Shown piece by piece: positions 7,328 to 15,810 of a DNA stretch of 36,324 nucleotides. Location: positions 1 to 36,324 of the forward strand of contig JAYSFC010000023.1 of assembly GCA_041913505.1 (NCBI GenBank). The letters are read 5' to 3'. A program made the position numbers and the translations under genes. The notes under the pieces were generated by a model. It did not search any database and had not been told where the DNA came from. It saw nothing but the letters and a program-made list of their open reading frames with translations. Numbering within the stretch: the stretch's first letter is position 1; every line of letters begins with the position of its first letter. Origin of the DNA: JAYSFC01 sp041913505 (lineage in GTDB: Bacteria > Pseudomonadota > Gammaproteobacteria > Burkholderiales > Burkholderiaceae_C).

Positions 7328-8359
7328 TTATTTCTTGCGCGCGGCGATGGCCTTCTCCGCCTGGCCCACGAGGTCAGCGCCGATCTGGCCCTTCCACTTT
7401 TCGTACACCGGGCGCGTGGCCTTCACGAAGGCTTCGCGTTCGGTGGGGGTGAGCTGGGTCACCGTCACGCCGTTGGCGGCGATGTCCTTGAGCAGGGGTT
7501 TGTCGGCTTCGACCATGCCCTTGCGTGCGATGGCGATCTCTTCCTTGCCAGCCTCGATGGCGGCCTGCTTCACGGCTTCGCGGTCGGCGGGCGTCCAGCT
7601 GTTCCAGATGTCCTTGTTCACCACGAAGATCAGCGGGTCGTTGATGTAGCCCCACATGGTCATGTGCTTCTGCGCCACGGTGTGCAGCTTGGCGGCCATG
7701 TAGACCGAGACGGGGTTTTCCTGGCCGTCCACGGCGCCGCTGGCCATGGCGGGTTGCGCGTCGGCCCAGCTCATCTGCGTGGGGTTGGCGCCCAGGGCGG
7801 TGAAGGTGTCGAGGAACAGCGGCGAGCCCACCACGCGGATCTTCAGGCCCTTGAGGTCGGCGGGGCTCTTGATGGCGTGCTTGGAGTTGCTGATCTCGCG
7901 GTAGCCGTTTTCGCCCCAGGCCAGGGGCACCACGCCTGCCTTCTCCAGCGTGGCGAAGAGGCTTTTGCCCACTTCGCCCTGCGTCACGGCGTCCACGGCG
8001 GCGTAATCGGGGAACAGGAAGGGCAGCGAGAACAGGTTGAGCTGCTTGACCTGGGGCGACCAGTTGATCGTGGAGCCCACGGCCATGTCGATCACGCCCT
8101 GGCGCAGCGCGCTGAATTCGCGCGTCTGGTCGCCCTGGATCAGCGACACGCCGGGATAGAGCTTGATGTTGATGCGGCCGTTGGTCTTCTCGCGGACCTT
8201 GTTGGCCCAGATCTCGCCGCCCTTGCCCCAGGGGAAGGCCGTGCCGAGCACGAGCGACATGCGGTACTCGCTCTTGTAGTTCTGCGCCAGCGCGGGCGTG
8301 GCGAAAGCCAGGGCGGCCGCAGCGGCCACGGTGGATGCGAGGAAGGTGCGCAGTTTCAT
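7328..8359 (-). CDS. TRAP transporter substrate-binding protein (DctP family)
   Basis: A 343-residue periplasmic binding protein of a TRAP transporter. A Sec signal peptide ends near ATPALA-Q (about residue 26). Family features include GVSLIQGDQTREFSALRQG, LKGLKIRVVGSPLFLDTFTALGA and GAVDGQENPVSVYMAAKLH, the last holding the usual ligand-binding region. It delivers a carboxylate or similar organic anion to the DctQM permease encoded just upstream. It follows the large permease gene after 22 bases with AAGGAG as ribosome site (8366-8371), and is the last gene of the Q-M-P operon. The ligand cannot be named from sequence. Confidence 0.93.
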   Translation of the reverse strand: MKLRTFLASTVAAAAALAFATPALAQNYKSEYRMSLVLGTAFPWGKGGEIWANKVREKTNGRINIKLYPGVSLIQGDQTREFSALRQGVIDMAVGSTINWSPQVKQLNLFSLPFLFPDYAAVDAVTQGEVGKSLFATLEKAGVVPLAWGENGYREISNSKHAIKSPADLKGLKIRVVGSPLFLDTFTALGANPTQMSWADAQPAMASGAVDGQENPVSVYMAAKLHTVAQKHMTMWGYINDPLIFVVNKDIWNSWTPADREAVKQAAIEAGKEEIAIARKGMVEADKPLLKDIAANGVTVTQLTPTEREAFVKATRPVYEKWKGQIGADLVGQAEKAIAARKK

Positions 8360-8381
8360 GGGGGTAGTCTCCTTGGAAAAA

Positions 8382-9680
8382 TCAGTAACCCAGCTTGGCA
8401 GGCAGCCACAGCGCCAGCTGCGGGAAGGCGATCACGGCCACCATCACGAGGAACATGGCGAACAGCATCCAGCCAACCCAGCGCACGGTGGATTCCATGC
8501 GCACGCCGGCGATGCGGCACGACACCATGAGGTTCACGGCCAGCGGTGGCGTGAACTGGCCCAGGGCCACCTTGAGCGTGAGGATCACGCCGAACCAGAC
8601 CGGGTCCCAGTGGTAGTGCTGCATGATGGGTAGCAGCAGCGGCACGAAGATCAGGAAGATCGAGATGCCGTCCAGGAACATGCCCACGGTGATGAGCAGC
8701 AGGATCAGGAGCGCCAGCACGCCGTATTCGCCCAGGCCCGAGTTCACGATGGCCGTGGCCACTGGGTCGATCACGCCCAGCGTGGACAGCGAGAACGCAA
8801 AGATGCCCGCGAGCGAGACGACGATGAGGATCACGGCCGACAGTTCGCCCGCCTCGCGCAGGATGGGATACAGGTCGCGCACCTTGATGGTGCGGTGGAT
8901 GCACATGCCCACGAACAGGCCGTAGAACACGGCCACCACGGCGGCCTCGGTGGGCGTGAACCAGCCTGCGCGCATGCCGCCCAGGATCAGCACCGGCGCG
9001 GCCAGGCCCCAGGAGGCTTCCTTGAGGCTGCGCCAGAATGGCGGGCGCGGCATGCTGGCTTCAAGCGCGCCCATCTTGTGCTTGCGCGCCATCCACACGG
9101 CGGGGACGATCAGCGCCACGCCGGCCAGCACGCCCGGCACCATGCCGGCCGCGAAGAGGGCGGGCACCGAGGCACCGGGCACCAGCACCGAGTAGATGAT
9201 GAACGCCACCGAGGGCGGTATCAGGATGTCGGTGGCTGCGGCTGCACCCACCACGCTGGCCGAGAAGCTGCCGGGGTAGCCCGCGCGGCTCATGGCCGCG
9301 ATCATCACGCCGCCCACGGCGGCCGCGTTGGCCGGGCCCGAGCCCGAGATGCCGCCCAGGAACATGGCCACTGTGATGGCCACGAGCGGCAGCATGCCGG
9401 GACCGCGCCCGACGATGGCGACGGCGAAGTTCACCAGCCGCAGCGCCACGCCCGAGCGGTCGAAGATCGAGCCCACAAGCACGAACATGGGGATGGCCAG
9501 CAGCGGGTACTTGCCCAGGCCCGCGTAGAAGTTCTGCGGTACGGCGAGCAAGCCGAACCATTGCGCATCGGCGTTGGCCAGCGCGATGCAGGCGGCGCCG
9601 GCCAGGCCCAGGGCCGCGCCGATGGGCACGCCCACGAACATCATGGCGAGGAACGCCACGAACAGCAGGGTGGCGATCAT
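8382..9680 (-). CDS. TRAP transporter large permease (DctM family)
   Basis: A 432-residue, highly hydrophobic protein with about 12 membrane segments, matching the DctM large subunit that carries the Na+-driven transport path. Typical stretches are FLAMMFVGVPIGAALGLAG near the start and FLGGISGSGPANAAAVGG and PSVAFIIYSVLVPGASVPALFAAG further on. The start at 9680 (MIATLL) overlaps the end of the small permease gene by four bases, a usual coupling in TRAP operons. The open frame extends beyond this start only inside the DctQ gene. Confidence 0.95.
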   Translation of the reverse strand: MIATLLFVAFLAMMFVGVPIGAALGLAGAACIALANADAQWFGLLAVPQNFYAGLGKYPLLAIPMFVLVGSIFDRSGVALRLVNFAVAIVGRGPGMLPLVAITVAMFLGGISGSGPANAAAVGGVMIAAMSRAGYPGSFSASVVGAAAATDILIPPSVAFIIYSVLVPGASVPALFAAGMVPGVLAGVALIVPAVWMARKHKMGALEASMPRPPFWRSLKEASWGLAAPVLILGGMRAGWFTPTEAAVVAVFYGLFVGMCIHRTIKVRDLYPILREAGELSAVILIVVSLAGIFAFSLSTLGVIDPVATAIVNSGLGEYGVLALLILLLITVGMFLDGISIFLIFVPLLLPIMQHYHWDPVWFGVILTLKVALGQFTPPLAVNLMVSCRIAGVRMESTVRWVGWMLFAMFLVMVAVIAFPQLALWLPAKLGY

Positions 9681-10234
9681 GCTTGGAAGTCCCCGTGGTG
9701 GTCGGCCGGCGGCGCCTGGCGGCCGCGGCGGATGAACAGGCCCAGGGCGCGCCAGGTGATGAGCGCCGAGAACACGGGCAGCCACACCGAATACCACCAT
9801 TGCGGCACGCCGATGCCGGGCGAGGTTTCCTCGAAGCGGAAGTCGTCCCACACCACGCGCACGCTGAGCACCGCGATGGCGCCGAACAGCAGCGCCACCA
9901 TGAGCGCGCCGAAGCGCGCGAGTACCCTGCGGCGCGCCATGGAGCCGCCCTCGGCGAAGTATTCGATGCGGATGTGCACATCGCGCGCCACGGCGGCCGA
10001 GCCTGCCACGAGCGCGAGCACGATCATCAGGAAGACGGAGATTTCCTCGGTCCAGGCGAACGAGGAGTTGGTGAAGTAGCGCACCAGCACGTTGGCGAAC
10101 GTGATGAGCGCAAGGGCCGCCATCACGATGACGGTGAGCCAGTCTTCCAGGCGCAGCGAGCGGGGCTCGTCAGCGTCGGGCGCGCCGGTGGAGGGCGCAG
10201 TGTCGTGCGGCCCGGGAGGGGTGGAGGGTGACAT
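9677..10234 (-). CDS. TRAP transporter small permease (DctQ family)
   Basis: A 185-residue membrane protein with four predicted spans, the small TRAP subunit that pairs with DctM. After a Pro-rich cytoplasmic N-terminus of about 28 residues comes LEDWLTVIVMAALALITFANVLVRYFTNSSFAWTEE (broken here only by residue limits of the family motif), the segment most conserved in DctQ proteins, then WWYSVWLPVFSALITWRALGLF. It is the first gene of the operon; DctM starts within its last codons. The upstream 195 bases to the divergent LysR gene hold its promoter, which I cannot pin down. Confidence 0.92.
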   Translation of the reverse strand: MSPSTPPGPHDTAPSTGAPDADEPRSLRLEDWLTVIVMAALALITFANVLVRYFTNSSFAWTEEISVFLMIVLALVAGSAAVARDVHIRIEYFAEGGSMARRRVLARFGALMVALLFGAIAVLSVRVVWDDFRFEETSPGIGVPQWWYSVWLPVFSALITWRALGLFIRRGRQAPPADHHGDFQA

Positions 10235-10429
10235 GAACGCAGGGAGTCAGAAGAACAAACATGGCAATGCAGGTCTCTCTGCCCGGCGGTGTTGTGCACC
10301 AGGGGCTGGGACGGGCGCGCCCGGTAAGGGCGGGGCCCATTATTATGCGACGCGTTACTAAGTGTTCACATGGTATGTCCGGGGGGGCGCCCGGCGCCGC
10401 GGGGCACGTGCGCGCGGATAATGCGCTCC

Positions 10430-11368
10430 ATGGAAACCAAGTGGCTAGAGGACTTCGTCAGCCTCGCCGAAACGCGCAGCTTCAGCCGGTCGGCGCAGCT
10501 GCGCCACGTCACGCAGCCGGCGTTCTCGCGGCGCATCCAGGCCTTGGAGGCCTGGGCTGGCACCGACCTCGTGGACCGCAGCTCCTACCCCACACGGCTC
10601 ACGCCGGCGGGAAAGACGCTGTACGACCAGGCGCTGGAGATGCTGCAGGCGCTACAGAGCACGCGCGCCATGCTGCGCGCCCACACGAGCACGGGCAAGG
10701 ACGTGATCGCCTTTGCCGTGCCGCACACGCTCGCGTTCACGTTCTTCCCGGCCTGGGTGTCGAACCTGCACGAGCAGTTCGGTCCGTTCAAGAGCCGGCT
10801 CATCGCGCTCAATGTGCACGACGCGGTGATGCGCCTCGTTGAGGGCGGCTGCGACCTCCTGATCGCCTACCACCATCCCTCGCAGCCGTTCCAGCTTGAT
10901 GCCGCCCGCTACGAGATGGTGAGCCTGGGGCAGGAGGCGCTGGCGCCCTACGCCAAGCCCGATGCCGATGGCCAGCCGTTGTTTCGCCTGCCGGGGCGTG
11001 CCAGCGATCCGTTGCCGTACCTGGGTTATGCGCCGGGTGCGTACCTGGGGCGCCTCACGGACCTGATCCTGAAGGAGTCGGGCACGCCCATCCACCTGGA
11101 CCGGGTCTATGAAACCGACATGGCCGAGGGCCTCAAGGCCATGGCGCTCGAGGGGCATGGCCTGGCCTTTTTGCCGTACAGCGCCGTGCGCGACGATCTG
11201 CGTGCGCACAAGCTCGTGAGTGCGGCTCCGCCCGAGCTCCAGGGGCTGCAGATGGTCATGGATGTGCGGGCCTATCGCGAGAAACCCGTGGGTAAGGAGT
11301 CGCCCAAAGGCACAGCCCAGGCGCTCTGGACCTTCCTGCAGGAGCAGGGTGGTTCATGCCTAGGGTAA
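10430..11368 (+). CDS. LysR-type regulator, HypT/YjiE-like
   Basis: A 312-residue LysR-family regulator. The winged helix-turn-helix covers about residues 4-62 (METKWLEDFVSLAETRSFSR, then HVTQPAFSRRIQALE), and the effector domain follows from about 90. The opening METKW and the overall spacing resemble HypT (YjiE) of E. coli, a hypochlorite-responsive regulator, but the ligand here is unknown. ATG 10430 fits the family start; ATG 10421 and 10370 are in frame upstream. It lies between the divergent TRAP operon and the downstream Glt-type importer, which runs the same way, so it may control either or both. Confidence 0.87.
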   Translation: METKWLEDFVSLAETRSFSRSAQLRHVTQPAFSRRIQALEAWAGTDLVDRSSYPTRLTPAGKTLYDQALEMLQALQSTRAMLRAHTSTGKDVIAFAVPHTLAFTFFPAWVSNLHEQFGPFKSRLIALNVHDAVMRLVEGGCDLLIAYHHPSQPFQLDAARYEMVSLGQEALAPYAKPDADGQPLFRLPGRASDPLPYLGYAPGAYLGRLTDLILKESGTPIHLDRVYETDMAEGLKAMALEGHGLAFLPYSAVRDDLRAHKLVSAAPPELQGLQMVMDVRAYREKPVGKESPKGTAQALWTFLQEQGGSCLG

Positions 11369-11370
11369 AT

Positions 11371-11394
11371 ACGGATATAAAGATTCTGCATAAT
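11371..11394 (+). promoter_or_regulatory. Possible promoter of the binding-protein/Glt genes
   Basis: An AT-rich island in GC-rich surroundings just after the LysR gene. It contains CATAAT at 11389-11394, five of six matches to a sigma70 -10 box. No convincing -35 is seen 17 bases upstream. It lies 167 bases before the first binding-protein start. Assignment is tentative. Confidence 0.3.
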
Positions 11395-11560
11395 TGCGCC
11401 CGCAATTGGCATTGGAGTTTCGTCAGGCGCACACGTACAGTCTGCGCCGTGCCACGCGATGGGAACCCTTGATGGGGCCTGCGGCGGCGCGGCCCCTCCC
11501 CGCAAGCCCAATGGGCGCAGAATTTGCTTGGATGTGGGCATCTCTTCACGGAACCAACGT

Positions 11561-12448
11561 ATGAAACATCACCACCGGAACTTGGCATGGGGGCTTGTGC
11601 TTCTGTGCTTCGCTGCGGTTGCTGGCGCGCAAGGGGTACTGGAGCGCGTGGCGGGCGGTGGCAAGCTGGTGATCGCGCACCGCGAATCGTCGGTGCCGTT
11701 CTCGTACGTGGAGGGCGGCAAGCCGATGGGCTATGCCGTGGACCTGTGCCTGCGCCTGGCCGAGGTGGTGCGCAAGAAAACGGGCATGAAGGATATGGCC
11801 GTCGAATTCCTGCAGGTTACGCCGGCCAACCGCATCGCGATGGTGGAGGAGGGCAAGGCCGACCTGGAGTGCGGCTCCACCACCAACAACGCTGAGCGTC
11901 GCGAGAAGGTGGCGTTCACGGTGCCGCACTTCATCACGGGTGCGCGCCTGCTGGTCCGCGCGTCGAGCACCATCGATCGGATGGAAGACCTCGCTGGCAA
12001 GAAGCTCGTGTCCACCAAGGGCACGACGCCGCTCAAGGCCGCTGAACGGGCTAACCGCGAGCGCCTCATGGGCATTACCCTGCTGGAAGCCCCTGACCAT
12101 GCCCGCGCCGTGGAGATGGTAGAAAAGGGCGAGGCCGATGCCTTCGTGATGGACGACGTGCTGCTCTACGGCCTGGCCGCCAACCGCCCCGACCCCAAGG
12201 CGCTCAAGGTAGTGGGCCGCTTCGTGACGACGGAGCCGCTGGCCATCATGCTGCCCAAGAATGACCCGGCGTTCAAGAAACTCGTGGACGAGGAAATGCG
12301 CCGCCTGATTCTCAGCCGCGAGATCTATGCCATCTATGACAAATGGTTCGCCCAGCCCATTCCGCCCCATGGCAAGGCGCTGAATCTGCCGGTGAGTTAT
12401 TTGCTGCGGGACTTCTGGAAATACCCTACGGATCAAGTCCCCTATTGA
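11561..12448 (+). CDS. Amino-acid ABC transporter binding protein (GltI-like, first copy)
   Basis: A 295-residue periplasmic binding protein of the glutamate/aspartate family. The signal peptide ends near VAGA-Q (about residue 23). Family marks are IAHRESSVPFSY, the strongly conserved DLECGSTTNN (about residue 105), GEADAFVMDD and the C-terminal YDKWFAQPIPP. It sits 106 bases upstream of a second, diverged GltI-like gene in the same direction, so the operon has two receptors for one permease. Ligand-loop differences from the second copy suggest another preference. A role apart from transport cannot be excluded. Confidence 0.88.
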   Translation: MKHHHRNLAWGLVLLCFAAVAGAQGVLERVAGGGKLVIAHRESSVPFSYVEGGKPMGYAVDLCLRLAEVVRKKTGMKDMAVEFLQVTPANRIAMVEEGKADLECGSTTNNAERREKVAFTVPHFITGARLLVRASSTIDRMEDLAGKKLVSTKGTTPLKAAERANRERLMGITLLEAPDHARAVEMVEKGEADAFVMDDVLLYGLAANRPDPKALKVVGRFVTTEPLAIMLPKNDPAFKKLVDEEMRRLILSREIYAIYDKWFAQPIPPHGKALNLPVSYLLRDFWKYPTDQVPY

Positions 12449-12554
12449 GGCGAGAGCCCTGCACAATGACGTTTTCCCGGGAATGCGCACCGCTGGCATG
12501 AGTGGCGAGCGGATTTCCGGATCCTTCCATCCGATTCACCCATAAGGAGTTTGT

Positions 12555-13454
12555 ATGAAGAAGCAATTGCTGGCGGTTGCCGTGACCGCGCTGGCCGCGA
12601 CGGGCGCATTCGCGCAGGCGGGCGATACCCTGGCGAAGATCAAGTCGTCGGGTGCCGTGACCCTGGGGGTGCGTGAGTCGTCGGGCCTGGGCTACACCCT
12701 GGGCAATGGCAAGTACGTGGGCTTCCACACCGAGATGGGCGAACGTATCCTGGCCGACATCCAGAAGCAGCTCGGCCTGGCGAAGATGGAAATCAAGTAC
12801 CAGCCTGTCACTTCGCAGAACCGCATTCCCCTGGTGACCAACGGCACGGTGGACATCGAGTGCGGCTCCACCACCAACAACACTGCGCGCCAGAAGGAAG
12901 TGGCCTTCGCCTACACCACCTATGTGGAAGAAGTGCGCATCGCCGTGAATGCCAAGTCGGGCATCACCGGCATCAAGGACCTGAACGGCAAGACCATCGT
13001 CACCACCACCGGTACCACGTCGGTGCAGACGCTGCGCAAGAACAAGCGTGCCGACGGCCTGTCCTTCAAGGAAGTCATGGGCAAGGACCACGCCGACAGC
13101 TTCCTGATGTTGGAGACGGGTCGTGCCGACGCCTTCATCATGGACGGCTCCATCCTGGCGGCCAACATCTCCAAGTCCAAGACCCCGTCCGACTACAAGA
13201 TCGTGGGCGAAGTGTTGTCGGTGGAGCCTATCGCCTGCATGCTGCGCAAGGACGACCCCGCCTTCAAGAAGGCCGTGGACGACTCTATCGTTCGTCAGAT
13301 CAAGGACGGCTCGCTGGCCAAGCTCTATGACAAGTGGTTCATGCAGCCCATCCCGCCGGCCAACGTGAAGATCGGCCTGCCGCTGTCGGAGGCGACGAAG
13401 GAAGCCTGGGCGCATCCGAACGACAAGCCTATGGAGTCTTACGAAAACAAGTAA
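12555..13454 (+). CDS. gltI: Glutamate/aspartate ABC transporter binding protein
   Basis: A 299-residue periplasmic receptor closely matching GltI. Signal peptide MKKQLLAVAVTALAATGAFA-Q; VRESSGLGYTLG, DIECGSTTNN, FIMDGSILAA and YDKWFMQPIPP are the conserved stretches, and the C-terminal PNDKPMESY tail is typical. A good ribosome site TAAGGAG stands at 12543-12549. It binds glutamate or aspartate and hands it to GltJK. A strong hairpin after the gene (13470-13506) separates it from gltJ and probably raises the level of this protein relative to the permease. Confidence 0.93.
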   Translation: MKKQLLAVAVTALAATGAFAQAGDTLAKIKSSGAVTLGVRESSGLGYTLGNGKYVGFHTEMGERILADIQKQLGLAKMEIKYQPVTSQNRIPLVTNGTVDIECGSTTNNTARQKEVAFAYTTYVEEVRIAVNAKSGITGIKDLNGKTIVTTTGTTSVQTLRKNKRADGLSFKEVMGKDHADSFLMLETGRADAFIMDGSILAANISKSKTPSDYKIVGEVLSVEPIACMLRKDDPAFKKAVDDSIVRQIKDGSLAKLYDKWFMQPIPPANVKIGLPLSEATKEAWAHPNDKPMESYENK

Positions 13455-13469
13455 GCATCTCGCCTGTGC

Positions 13470-13506
13470 CGCCCCTTCTGCCCAGCGGTCGGAAGGGGCG
13501 TTTTTT
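13470..13506 (+). terminator. Intrinsic terminator/attenuator between gltI and gltJ
   Basis: Stem CGCCCCTTC at 13470-13478 pairs with GAAGGGGCG at 13492-13500, followed by six T at 13501-13506. It lies 16 bases after the gltI stop and 59 bases before gltJ on the same strand. Partial termination here would give more binding protein than permease, as is common in such operons. Confidence 0.9.
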
Positions 13507-13564
13507 GTTGCGCGGCGGGCGGGACCGGCTGTGTGACGCGGACTTTGAATAAAGGGGTACTCGT

Positions 13565-14317
13565 ATGAGTTGGGAATGGCAGGTGTTCTGCCAGGACACC
13601 ATTACCCAAGAGGTGGGCCAGAGTTGCTTCGGCAAGAACGGCGACATCACCTACCTTGACTGGATGCTGTCGGCCTGGGGCTGGACGGTGTCCGTTTCCT
13701 TGCTGTCGCTGGCCATCGCCCTGGTGGTCGGCGCCTTGATCGGCACCTTGCGCACGCTCGAGGGCCGGCCCTGGACCGTGCGCCTGGGTAACGCCTGGGT
13801 GGAGCTGTTTCGCAACATTCCGCTGCTGGTGCATATCTTCGTCTGGTACCACGTGGTGCCGGCCATCTTTCCGGCGATGAAGTCGCTGCCGGGCTTCGTG
13901 CTGGTGGTCTTCGCGCTGGGCTTCTTCACGTCGGCGCGTATCGCCGAGCAAGTACGCTCGGGCATCCAGGCCTTGCCGCGCGGCCAGCGTTACGCCGGCA
14001 TGGCGCTGGGCTTCACCACATTCCAGTATTACCGCTACGTGCTGCTGCCCATGGCATTCCGCATCATCATCCCGCCGCTCACGAGCGAGACGATGAACGT
14101 GTTCAAGAACTCGTCGGTGGCGTTCGCCGTGTCGGTGGCAGAACTCACCATGTTCGCCATGCAGGCGCAGGAGGAAACGGCGCGCGGTGTCGAGGTCTAC
14201 CTGGCCGTCACCGCGCTCTACGTGATCTCGGCCTTCGCCATCAACCGGATCATGGCCTTCATCGAGAAGCGCATGCGTGTTCCGGGCCTGATCGCCGCCG
14301 GCGGGGGAGGACACTGA
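13565..14317 (+). CDS. gltJ: Glutamate/aspartate ABC transporter permease GltJ
   Basis: A 250-residue inner-membrane permease of the HisMQ type. The N-terminal periplasmic part (WEWQVFCQDT...) precedes about five membrane spans; VELFRNIPLLVHIFVWY and the cytoplasmic EAA-like loop SGIQALPRGQRYAGMALGF contact the ATPase. It starts 110 bases after gltI beyond a terminator, with the start AAGGGG upstream at 13552-13557, and the next gene follows one base after its stop. Together with GltK it forms the channel for glutamate or aspartate. Confidence 0.94.
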   Translation: MSWEWQVFCQDTITQEVGQSCFGKNGDITYLDWMLSAWGWTVSVSLLSLAIALVVGALIGTLRTLEGRPWTVRLGNAWVELFRNIPLLVHIFVWYHVVPAIFPAMKSLPGFVLVVFALGFFTSARIAEQVRSGIQALPRGQRYAGMALGFTTFQYYRYVLLPMAFRIIIPPLTSETMNVFKNSSVAFAVSVAELTMFAMQAQEETARGVEVYLAVTALYVISAFAINRIMAFIEKRMRVPGLIAAGGGGH

Positions 14318-14318
14318 C

Positions 14319-14990
14319 ATGAACCTACAAATCGACTGGTCCTTCTTCACCTGGGATCTGTTCAGCAACTTCGTGGTGAAGGGGCTGTACTTCAGCCTGA
14401 TCCTCACGGTCATCTCCACGCTGGGTGGCATCGTGCTGGGCACGCTGCTCGCGCTCATGCGCCTGTCGGGCAAGAAGTGGCTGGACATGCCCGCCACCAT
14501 CTACGTCAACGGCATGCGCTCCATCCCGCTGGTGATGGTGATCCTGTGGTTCTTCCTGCTCGTGCCCATGATCATCGGCCGCCCCATTGGCGCAGAGGTC
14601 TCGGCCATCGTGACCTTTGTCGCGTTCGAGGCAGCGTACTTCAGCGAGATCATGCGCGCGGGCATCCAGTCCATCCCGCGCGGCCAGGTTTTCGCGGGCC
14701 AGGCGCTGGGCATGACCTACGGCCAGAACATGAAGCTCGTGGTGCTGCCGCAGGCGTTCCGCAATATGTTGCCCGTGCTGCTCACGCAGACCATCATCCT
14801 GTTCCAGGACACCTCGCTGGTCTACGCCATCGGCGCCTACGACATGCTCAAGGGCTTCGAGATCGCGGGCAAGAACTTCGGCCGCCCGATCGAGGCCTAC
14901 TTGGCTGCCGCCGTCGTCTATTTCATCATCTGCTACGCGCTGTCCTGGCTGGTCAAGCGCCTGCACAAGAAGATCGCCATCATCCGCTGA
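14319..14990 (+). CDS. gltK: Glutamate/aspartate ABC transporter permease GltK
   Basis: A 223-residue permease, partner of GltJ. Conserved parts are YVNGMRSIPLVMVILWFFLLVP, characteristic of GltK, and the ATPase-contact loop AGIQSIPRGQVFAGQALGM. About five membrane spans are seen. It begins one base after gltJ, and gltL begins 17 bases after its stop, so the three are surely co-transcribed. Confidence 0.94.
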   Translation: MNLQIDWSFFTWDLFSNFVVKGLYFSLILTVISTLGGIVLGTLLALMRLSGKKWLDMPATIYVNGMRSIPLVMVILWFFLLVPMIIGRPIGAEVSAIVTFVAFEAAYFSEIMRAGIQSIPRGQVFAGQALGMTYGQNMKLVVLPQAFRNMLPVLLTQTIILFQDTSLVYAIGAYDMLKGFEIAGKNFGRPIEAYLAAAVVYFIICYALSWLVKRLHKKIAIIR

Positions 14991-15007
14991 ATGGGCTGGA
15001 GTGATAA

Positions 15008-15754
15008 ATGAGCCAAATGATCGAACTGAAAAACGTCTCCAAGTGGTACGGCAGCTTCCAGGTGCTGAACGACTGCTCCACCAGCATCAGCAAAGGCGAG
15101 GTGGTGGTGGTCTGCGGGCCCTCGGGCTCGGGCAAGTCCACGCTCATCAAAACCATCAACGCGCTGGAGCCGATCCAGAAGGGTGAGATCTGGGTGGATG
15201 GCACGCCTATCCATGATCCCAAGACCAATCTGCCCAAGCTGCGCAGCCGCGTGGGCATGGTGTTCCAGCACTTCGAGCTGTTTCCGCACTTGTCGGTGAC
15301 GGACAACCTCACGATCGCACAGATCAAGGTGCTGGGCCGCAGCGCCGACGATGCCAAGAAGCGTGGCCTGAAAATGCTCGACCGCGTGGGCCTGTCGGCG
15401 CACAAGGACAAGTTCCCAGGCCAGCTCTCGGGCGGCCAGCAGCAACGCGTCGCCATCGCGCGCGCACTGTCGATGGATCCCATCGTGATGCTGTTCGACG
15501 AGCCCACCTCGGCGCTCGACCCCGAGATGGTGGGCGAGGTGCTGGACGTGATGGTGGGCCTGGCCAACGAAGGCATGACCATGATGTGCGTGACGCACGA
15601 AATGGGCTTCGCCAAGAAGGTCAGCAACCGCGTGATCTTCATGGACGTGGGCGGCAAGATCCTCGAGGACTGCTCGAAGGACGAGTTCTTCGGCAACCCC
15701 GACGCGCGCCAGCCGCGCACCAAGGACTTCCTCAACAAGATCCTGCAGCACTGA
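15008..15754 (+). CDS. gltL: Glutamate/aspartate ABC transporter ATPase GltL
   Basis: A 248-residue ATPase of polar amino-acid importers. Walker A GPSGSGKST at residues 37-45, Q-loop Gln in MVFQHFELFPH (about 87), signature LSGGQQQR at 140-147, Walker B IVMLFDEP at about 159-166 and the switch His in CVTHEMGFA are all intact. It powers GltJK from the cytosolic side. It is the last gene of the operon; a terminator follows 29 bases after the stop. Confidence 0.95.
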   Translation: MSQMIELKNVSKWYGSFQVLNDCSTSISKGEVVVVCGPSGSGKSTLIKTINALEPIQKGEIWVDGTPIHDPKTNLPKLRSRVGMVFQHFELFPHLSVTDNLTIAQIKVLGRSADDAKKRGLKMLDRVGLSAHKDKFPGQLSGGQQQRVAIARALSMDPIVMLFDEPTSALDPEMVGEVLDVMVGLANEGMTMMCVTHEMGFAKKVSNRVIFMDVGGKILEDCSKDEFFGNPDARQPRTKDFLNKILQH

Positions 15755-15783
15755 TGATGGGGCCTGTGCACCCACCGAAGAAG

Positions 15784-15810
15784 AAAGGGCGCCTAGCGCC
15801 CTTTTTTTTG
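15784..15810. terminator. Shared bidirectional terminator
   Basis: Arms AAAGGGCGC at 15784-15792 and GCGCCCTTT at 15796-15804 enclose a 3-base loop, CTA. Eight T in a row (15802-15809) follow on the plus strand, ending the gltL transcript; on the minus strand the stem is followed by TTTCTTCTT, which fits termination of the regulator gene. The loop CTA is at the same time the TAG stop codon of that regulator. Confidence 0.92.

Noticed and set aside
12510..12533. Small inverted repeat CGGAT...ATCCG before gltI as an attenuator
   Set aside because: The 5-base arms with a 14-base loop are too weak, and no T run follows.
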